A DNA stretch of 47,230 bases from the IMG/VR virus record IMGVR_UViG_3300042900_000560, positions 1-47,230 of that record, one strand, 5' to 3'. A model generated the notes under the pieces. It searched no databases, was not told the origin of the DNA, and worked only from the letters and a program-made list of their open reading frames with translations. Origin of the DNA: a virus. The position numbers and the translations under genes are program-made. This document shows, piece by piece, positions 41,702-47,230 of the stretch; within the stretch, counting starts at the first letter, position 1, and every line of letters begins with the position of its first letter.

Positions 41702-43483
41702 ATGGCAGAACAAAACAAACCCGGCTGGAAAAAATACTTCAAAGTAGCAGACACTTCTGGAGTGATGAGTCCTATATCAGGCACCAACCAGTTTGGATTT
41801 CCTGGATATGGCAAAAACGACGGCGGAACAGGCAACAACACAAACGATTTTGTGTTTCGAAATTATGCCAGCAGACTGCCTGAAGTTTACTCAGGACACC
41901 CCAATCGTATTGAGCGTTACAACCAGTATGAGAACATGGACATGGACTCAGAAATCAACGCCTGCTTGGACATTATTGCAGAGTTCTCCACACAGCTAAA
42001 CGAACAAAACGGCACGCCATTTGACATTGACTACCAAGACAAGCCTACCGATCACGAAATTGAAATCATCCGCAAGCAGATGAAGCAGTGGGTGAAACTG
42101 AACAAGTTAGACCAGCGCATATTCAAACTGTTCCGCAACACCATCAAGTATGGCGACCAAATCTTTGTGCGTGATCCAGAAACATTTGAAATGATGTGGG
42201 TGGACATGAGCAAGTTGGCCCGTGTGATTGTGAACGAATCAGAAGGCAAACGTCCTGAACAGTATGTGATCCGTGACATCAACCCCAACTTCCAAAACAT
42301 GACTGTGGCAGCAAAGACTACCACAGACTACATGACCAATCCTGTTACTGGGTCAATTTCTGGCAGCTCTAACTATACCATGCCCAACGGCGGCACAGGC
42401 GGCGGAACAGGAAATTCAAGGTTCATGACAGCCATGAACGAAGTTTGTTTGGACGCCAAGCATGTGGTGCATATGAGCTTGAATGAAGGCCTGGATGTGT
42501 TTTGGCCATTTGGCAAAAGCATATTGGAAAACATCTACATGGTGTTCAAACAAAAGCAATTGCTAGAAGATTCTATTTTGATCTATCGTGTGCAACGTGC
42601 TCCAGAGCGACGAATCTTCAAAATTGACGTGGGCAACATGCCTTCACACTTGGCCATGCAGTTTGTGGAACGTGTGAAAAACGAAATGCATCAACGCAGA
42701 ATCCCCACAGTAACAGGTGGCGGCAACAACATGATGGATGCATCTTACAACCCACTTTCAGTGGGTGAAGACTACTTCTTTCCGCAAGGTCAAGACGGTC
42801 GTGGCTCATCAGTTGAAACATTGCCAGGCGGTCAGAACCTAGGCGAAATTGACGATTTAAAGTACTTTAATAACAAAATGGCTCGTGGCTTGCGTGTGCC
42901 ATCCAGCTATTTGCCCACTGGTCCAGACGACTCAGACCGTGTAACAAGCGACGGAAAAGTAGGCACAGCCCTTATTCAAGAGTACAGATTCAACCAGTAT
43001 TGTGAGCGTTTGCAAGCACTAATTGTGCAGAAATTGGACGATGAATTCAAGATGTTCTTAAAATGGCGCGGGTTTAACATTGACTCTAGCCTGTTCAACA
43101 TCAAGTTTAATGCGCCACAAAACTTTGCAAGTTATCGTCAAAGCGAATTAGATAACACCAGAATAACGTCATTTACTGCACTAGAACAGTTGCCTTACAT
43201 GAGCAAGCGTTTTATGCTGGAACGTTTCTTGGGATTGACTGAAGATGAAATTCAGAAGAACGAAGAAATGTGGCGTGAAGAACATGATGACGTTGATGCA
43301 CCTCCTGTGGCCGGTAGCGACTTACGAGCTGTGGGCGTAACACCAGGTGGTATGGAATCTGACATTGCTATGGGAGACGAGATGGCAGCCATGAATCAAC
43401 CAGGCGCAGAAGGCGCAGCAGGCATGACAGGACCCGGAGCAGCGCCTCCAGCTGCTGGCCCCGGCGCACCAGGAACGTTATAA
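41702..43483 (+). CDS. 20: Portal protein gp20
   Basis: A 593-residue gp20 (T4: 524), the dodecameric head portal through which DNA is packaged and to which the neck binds. Characteristic segments are RLPEVYSGHPNRIERYNQYE, MDMDSEINACLDIIAEFSTQ, KYGDQIFVRDPE, DILLIYRVQRAPERR-type (seen as SILIYRVQRAPERRIFKID) and YLPTGPDDSDRVTSDG. The last ~50 residues are a Gly/Ala/Pro-rich tail. The tape-measure gene lies directly upstream and the prohead genes follow, matching the T4 order 20-67/68-21-22-23. Confidence 0.97.
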   Translation: MAEQNKPGWKKYFKVADTSGVMSPISGTNQFGFPGYGKNDGGTGNNTNDFVFRNYASRLPEVYSGHPNRIERYNQYENMDMDSEINACLDIIAEFSTQLNEQNGTPFDIDYQDKPTDHEIEIIRKQMKQWVKLNKLDQRIFKLFRNTIKYGDQIFVRDPETFEMMWVDMSKLARVIVNESEGKRPEQYVIRDINPNFQNMTVAAKTTTDYMTNPVTGSISGSSNYTMPNGGTGGGTGNSRFMTAMNEVCLDAKHVVHMSLNEGLDVFWPFGKSILENIYMVFKQKQLLEDSILIYRVQRAPERRIFKIDVGNMPSHLAMQFVERVKNEMHQRRIPTVTGGGNNMMDASYNPLSVGEDYFFPQGQDGRGSSVETLPGGQNLGEIDDLKYFNNKMARGLRVPSSYLPTGPDDSDRVTSDGKVGTALIQEYRFNQYCERLQALIVQKLDDEFKMFLKWRGFNIDSSLFNIKFNAPQNFASYRQSELDNTRITSFTALEQLPYMSKRFMLERFLGLTEDEIQKNEEMWREEHDDVDAPPVAGSDLRAVGVTPGGMESDIAMGDEMAAMNQPGAEGAAGMTGPGAAPPAAGPGAPGTL

Positions 43484-43486
43484 ATA
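43479..43486 (+). promoter_or_regulatory. Perfect TATAAATA late box 5 nt before a small prohead gene
   Basis: TATAAATA overlaps the gp20 stop codon and ends 5 nt before the next ATG, inside the small inverted repeat GTTAT-AA-ATAAC. No ribosome site is present, so a transcript starting here would be leaderless or serve the genes beyond. Confidence 0.5.
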
Positions 43487-43491
43487 ACAAC

Positions 43492-43710
43492 ATGCTACTG
43501 ACAGAAATCTACAATCAACAGCCTCAAGCCTATCAGGACCTGAGTCAAGACAACAGTCAATTGCAACTCAGCGACCTGCGCAAGACTCGTCTTACATTGC
43601 GTCAACTAAACAAACTGCGCAAAATGAACGACATTCGTTCGGTAGAATTCAAAGACAAACTCAAACTGATACGCAAACAGTATCAACCCCCAGCACAACC
43701 CTTAGCCTAA
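43492..43710 (+). CDS. Small basic protein, possible prohead core component
   Basis: A 72-residue basic, helical protein (LRKTRLTLRQLNKLRKMNDI, then EFKDKLKLIRKQY). It occupies the place of T4 genes 67/68, small prohead core proteins, between gp20 and gp21. Sequence similarity to these is not obvious to me; the call rests on position, size and composition. It starts 8 bp after the portal stop. Confidence 0.6.
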   Translation: MLLTEIYNQQPQAYQDLSQDNSQLQLSDLRKTRLTLRQLNKLRKMNDIRSVEFKDKLKLIRKQYQPPAQPLA

Positions 43711-43763
43711 TCAGTCGGCGAGAAAAAACAGCCGTTTTGAGGGTTAAACACTATAGTTTTTGA

Positions 43764-43782
43764 CTGTTATATTAAATAACAG
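43764..43782 (+). promoter_or_regulatory. Late-type box in a 7-bp inverted repeat before the acidic core gene
   Basis: CTGTTAT-ATTAA-ATAACAG is a perfect inverted repeat that includes the late-type core TTAAATA (43772-43778, with the trailing AAC). The following leader is about 30 nt with TATAGGAG just before the ATG at 43812. Confidence 0.45.
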
Positions 43783-43811
43783 CACACTTTACCTATAGGA
43801 GTTTACCCAAT

Positions 43812-44669
43812 ATGAACCGTTTCGAACAACTAATCGAATACGTCATTAATGACGAAGAACAAAAAGCCCGCGAACTTTTTCACGACATTGTTGTGGAAAA
43901 AAGTCGTGCTATCTATGAAAACTTAATGGCTGAAGAAGCCCAAGAAGAACTAGACGAAGCCGAAGAAGAAGAAGACCTTGAAGAAGGCATGATGGGCGCA
44001 GACGGCGGTGCAGCCGGAGACCTCATTGACAACGTCGAAACCGAAGAAGAAATGAGCATGGAAAGCGAAGATAACGCTGATGCTGAATTTGACGACGAAG
44101 CTGAAGAAGCTGGCGACGACCTAACTGGTGATTTAGAAGCTGATCACGACGAGTTTGGTGGTAGCGAAGGCGGCAGTGATGAAACTGCTACCAAAGACGA
44201 CATTATGAATTTAGAAGACAAACTGGACCAGTTGATGGCCGAGTTTGAAGCTGCCATGGGCGGTGACGACATGGGCATGGTCGACGGCGACGGTTTTGGT
44301 CCTGATGAAGGCGGCGACGCTATTGAAATGGACGACACTGGCGAAATGGAACCAGGCATGATGGAAGCTATCAGCTTGAAAGCTGCTCCAAAGCCAGTCA
44401 CTGCTGAACAAGGCAATGGCAAAGCAGGTCCTGTGGCATTTAACTCAGGCGCAACTGGTATGGCCAGCAAGCCAGTACACACAGGCGCAAGCGAAGGTGG
44501 TCATCATGACACCCCTGCTTATCGCAACTCAACCAAAGACTTGATTGGCAAAGTGGGCAACACACCTGCTCAGTCAACACAAGATCTCAAGCCTGCTACC
44601 AAGCCACATTTGGGCCAAGCATCAGGCGTGAACACAAAGAGCCCACTACCAAGCGGTCGTAAGGGTTAA
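43812..44669 (+). CDS. Acidic prohead core protein
   Basis: A 285-residue, strongly acidic protein. The N-terminus (ELFHDIVVEKSRAIYENLM) is a conserved-looking helix seen at this locus in T4-like phages. Residues ~40-190 are Asp/Glu/Gly-rich and residues ~190-285 Pro/Lys/Gly-rich and probably disordered. It lies between the small 72-residue protein and the gp21 protease, the usual place of prohead core proteins that are cleaved during maturation. The spacing to gp21 is 4 bp. The role is inferred from locus and composition. Confidence 0.75.
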   Translation: MNRFEQLIEYVINDEEQKARELFHDIVVEKSRAIYENLMAEEAQEELDEAEEEEDLEEGMMGADGGAAGDLIDNVETEEEMSMESEDNADAEFDDEAEEAGDDLTGDLEADHDEFGGSEGGSDETATKDDIMNLEDKLDQLMAEFEAAMGGDDMGMVDGDGFGPDEGGDAIEMDDTGEMEPGMMEAISLKAAPKPVTAEQGNGKAGPVAFNSGATGMASKPVHTGASEGGHHDTPAYRNSTKDLIGKVGNTPAQSTQDLKPATKPHLGQASGVNTKSPLPSGRKG

Positions 44670-44673
44670 TTAA

Positions 44674-45312
44674 ATGTCATCAAGATACCTAAGAGAAGAT
44701 CTTACTTTTAGCCAAGCCAACATCCAAGTTTTGGAAGAAGCTGATGTTGGCGGCAAGAAGCACCTCTATCTCAAAGGCATTTGCATTGAAGGCGACAAGA
44801 AAAATGCAAATGAGCGTATCTATCCTAGACACGAAATTATCAAGGCAGTTGAAACCATCAACGAACAGATCCGTAACGGTAACTCCGTTTTAGGTGAAGT
44901 GGACCATCCAGACGATCTCAAGATTAATTTAGATCGTGTGTGTCACACAGTTGAAGGCATGTGGATGGACGGACATGCTGGTTGCGGTAAGTTGAAAATT
45001 CTGCCAACCCCAATGGGTGAATTGATAAAGACACTGTTGACATCGGGCGTGAAGCTGGGTGTTAGCAGTCGTGGATCAGGTAATGTTGATGACAGAACCG
45101 GACATGTAAGTGACTTTGAAATCGTCACTATAGATGTGGTTGCCCAACCCAGTGCTCCTAATGCGTATCCTACAGCAATCTATGAAGGTCTCATGAACAT
45201 GAGAAACGGTCATAAGATCTTAGAGATGGCTAGAGAGTCTGGTCAGGACGACAAAGTGAAAAAGTATCTCGCAGGTGAGGTTAAACGCCTTATCCGAGAA
45301 CTTAAAATCTAA
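44674..45312 (+). CDS. 21: Prohead core scaffold protease gp21
   Basis: A 212-residue protein, the same length as T4 gp21. Family signatures are the His78 segment SVLGEVDHPDD and the Ser131/Ser132 segment KLGVSSRGSG with VVAQPSAPNA after it, which provide the Ser-His pair of the S80 serine protease. It degrades the scaffold and trims capsid proteins at (I/L)-x-E sites during head maturation. It sits between the core protein and gp22 as in T4. Confidence 0.97.
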   Translation: MSSRYLREDLTFSQANIQVLEEADVGGKKHLYLKGICIEGDKKNANERIYPRHEIIKAVETINEQIRNGNSVLGEVDHPDDLKINLDRVCHTVEGMWMDGHAGCGKLKILPTPMGELIKTLLTSGVKLGVSSRGSGNVDDRTGHVSDFEIVTIDVVAQPSAPNAYPTAIYEGLMNMRNGHKILEMARESGQDDKVKKYLAGEVKRLIRELKI

Positions 45313-45324
45313 GGAGAATAAAGC

Positions 45325-46419
45325 ATGTTTGATGCTATTAAACCATTGCTAGATAGCGGATTAATCAACGAAGATGTCAGTAAGGAACTCAACGAAGCTT
45401 GGGAATCTAAACTGACAGAAGCTCGTGAGATGGTTCGTGCTGAACTTCGTGAGGAGTTTGCACAACGCTATGAGCACGACAAGTCAGTGATGGTAGAAGC
45501 CCTAGATAAGATGGTAACAGAAGGTCTCGCAGGAGAACTGGTACAAGTTGCTGCTGAAAAGCGTAACTTGGCCGAAGACCGTGTGAAGTTTCAACACAAG
45601 ATGAAAGAATCAGCCACTAAGTTTAACAGCTTTATGGTTACAAAACTTTCTGAAGAAATTTCTGAACTGCGTAAAGACCGTAAGATGCATGCCGAAGGTG
45701 TCAACAAACTTGAAAACTTCGTAGTGCAGGCTCTAGCTAAAGAAATTACAGAGTTCGCCAAAGACAAACGTGATGTTGTAGAAACAAAAGTTCGTTTAGT
45801 ACGTGAAGCTCGTAGTCAGCTAGAAGGACTCAAGTCACGATTCATCAAAGAATCTGCACAAAAAATGAGTTCTGCTGTTAGCCGTCATCTGAAGGCTGAA
45901 CTGAACCAATTGCAAGAAGACATCAAAGTTGCTCGTGAGAACAATTTTGGTCGTCGTATCTTCGAAGCGTATGCTACTGAATTTGGCGCTACTCACTTAA
46001 ATGAGAAAGCCGAAGTTCGTAAGTTGCATAACACAATTGCGCACAAAGACAAGAAATTGTCTGAGGCAATTCGTCTCACCGAGAAAGCCAAAGTCTTGGT
46101 TGAGAATAAAGAGCGCGAACTGCGTATGATTAAAGAATCCAATGAGCGTGAAAGCACAATGGATGAATTGCTACGTCCCTTAAACAAGGAAAAGCAAGAA
46201 GTCATGCGTAATTTGCTTGAAAGCGTTCAAACTACCCGTTTGAAAAATGCTTTTGAAAAGTATCTACCAGCAGTGTTGGAAGACCGATCAGGTAAAGCCC
46301 GCAAGGTGATCTCTGAACAAGTATCCGCAGTTACCGGTGATAAGACAGTTCCACAAAAGTCAGAATCTGATGATAATCGCAGCAATGTGATTGACCTCAA
46401 GAGACTGGCTGGACTGTGA
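45325..46419 (+). CDS. 22: Prohead core scaffold protein gp22
   Basis: A 364-residue, highly charged and almost fully helical protein, typical of gp22 (T4: 269), which builds the inner core around which the capsid assembles and is then digested by gp21. The start (LLDSGLINEDVSKELNEAWE) and the ETKVRLVREARSQLEGLKS coiled-coil segment are characteristic. AGGAG lies before the ATG. It lies between gp21 and gp23 as expected. Confidence 0.95.
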   Translation: MFDAIKPLLDSGLINEDVSKELNEAWESKLTEAREMVRAELREEFAQRYEHDKSVMVEALDKMVTEGLAGELVQVAAEKRNLAEDRVKFQHKMKESATKFNSFMVTKLSEEISELRKDRKMHAEGVNKLENFVVQALAKEITEFAKDKRDVVETKVRLVREARSQLEGLKSRFIKESAQKMSSAVSRHLKAELNQLQEDIKVARENNFGRRIFEAYATEFGATHLNEKAEVRKLHNTIAHKDKKLSEAIRLTEKAKVLVENKERELRMIKESNERESTMDELLRPLNKEKQEVMRNLLESVQTTRLKNAFEKYLPAVLEDRSGKARKVISEQVSAVTGDKTVPQKSESDDNRSNVIDLKRLAGL

Positions 46420-46442
46420 TAATAAAAATTTAGGAGACTTAA

Positions 46443-47230
46443 ATGTCACAAGAACTTTTAGAAAGTCGCTGGGGCGAGACCAAAGAAGCTCTGCTTGAAG
46501 GTCTGAACGGCACCAAGCGCAACTCGATGAGTGTTATCCTTGAGAACACCCGTCGCTACTTGAAAGAAAATGCAAGTGCTGGTTCAACCGCTTCTGGCAA
46601 CATTGCTACACTTAACCGTGTTATTCTTCCAGTGATTCGACGTGTGATGCCAACCGTTATTGCTAACGAGTTGGTTGGCGTTCAGCCAATGACCGGCCCT
46701 GTTGGTCAAATCCACACTCTGCGTGTGCGTTATGCACAGAGCTTGACTGACTCTTCAGCTGCTGCTACTTCTGTAACAGCCGGCCAAGAAGCATTGAGCC
46801 CATTCACAATTGCTACAGCTTACTCTACTGTTCCCCAAGGAACAAGTACAGCTACATCCTACACTGGTGGTAACACAGCAGTGATGGAAGGTACTGGCGG
46901 TAAGCAAATCAGCGTTCAAATCTTGAAACAAGCTGTTGAAGCCAAGACCCGCAAGCTGCAAGCTCGTTGGACTTTTGAATCTGCACAAGACGCACAAGCC
47001 ATGCATGGTATTGACGTTGAAGCAGAAATCATGGCTGCTCTGGCACAAGAGATTACCGCTGAAATTGACCAAGAGATTCTTTTGAGCTTGCGCTCATTGG
47101 CTTCTACTGAGTTCACATACAACCAAGCTACCGTTTCAGGTACAGCTACATTCGTTGGTGACGAACACGCCGCATTGGCTGTTTTGATCAACCGTGTTGC
47201 TAACTTGATCGCCCAACGTACACGTCGTGG
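46443..47230 (+). CDS. 23: Major capsid protein gp23, 3' end outside the window
   Basis: The first 262 codons of gp23 are visible, from the ATG at 46443 with AGGAG upstream. Family signatures are the NTRRYLKEN stretch, then NRVILPVIRRVMPTVIANEL, VGVQPMTGPVGQI and LQARWTFESAQDAQAMHGID, all typical of T4-like capsids. gp23 forms the hexamers of the head and loses its N-terminus to gp21. Downstream coding continues beyond 47230. Confidence 0.98.
   Translation, partial: MSQELLESRWGETKEALLEGLNGTKRNSMSVILENTRRYLKENASAGSTASGNIATLNRVILPVIRRVMPTVIANELVGVQPMTGPVGQIHTLRVRYAQSLTDSSAAATSVTAGQEALSPFTIATAYSTVPQGTSTATSYTGGNTAVMEGTGGKQISVQILKQAVEAKTRKLQARWTFESAQDAQAMHGIDVEAEIMAALAQEITAEIDQEILLSLRSLASTEFTYNQATVSGTATFVGDEHAALAVLINRVANLIAQRTRR

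Overview
This window is a piece of a large T4-like myovirus genome (Tevenvirinae-type), probably from an uncultivated aquatic phage. The evidence is a near-complete run of recognisable T4-type proteins: baseplate wedge gp6 and gp25, central spike gp5, gp53-like, late sigma factor gp55, recombination nuclease gp47/gp46, hub chaperones gp26/gp51, portal gp20, prohead protease gp21, scaffold gp22 and the start of major capsid protein gp23. The host is not directly visible. A Bug/TctC-family periplasmic binding protein carried by the phage is a family greatly expanded in Betaproteobacteria, so a freshwater betaproteobacterial host is a reasonable inference.

Layout. Positions 1-26077 (minus strand) are a late baseplate/tail block. 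It starts at a late promoter near 26100 and runs through a possible tube-cap protein, gp53-like, a 947-residue hub-like protein, gp5, a low-complexity 541-residue protein, gp25, gp6 and a giant open reading frame. The giant frame is still open at the left edge: at least 4,574 codons with no stop. It carries a degenerate cupredoxin-like domain, a seven-repeat FG-GAP-type beta-propeller and Gly-Tyr-rich repeats. Positions 26134-34857 (plus strand) hold early/middle genes behind host-type sigma70 promoters: gp55, gp47, then a three-gene metabolic cassette (SGNH hydrolase, AMP-forming ligase, Bug-family periplasmic receptor), gp46, a radical SAM/SPASM enzyme and a GIY-YIG nuclease. Positions 34858-35332 are non-coding and rich in nested inverted repeats, probably a structured RNA. 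Positions 35333-38709 (minus strand) form one tightly packed operon: gp26, gp51 (most likely made by -1 frameshifting), three small proteins, adenine phosphoribosyltransferase and an MTA/SAH-type nucleosidase. Positions 38752-47230 (plus strand) hold a tape-measure protein with an M15 peptidase domain, then the head genes gp20 to gp23.

How it works together. Host-type promoters drive gp55 and the gp46/gp47 recombination nuclease. gp55 should then recruit RNA polymerase to TAAATA-type late boxes, several of which are visible, including a back-to-back pair between gp26 and the tape measure. The most novel parts are the SGNH-ligase-Bug cassette stitched by 4-14 nt overlaps between gp47 and gp46, the T TTT TTC frameshift site joining gp26 to gp51, the giant propeller-bearing tail protein, the nucleosidase-APRT adenine-salvage pair placed under late control, and the unexplained structured intergenic region.
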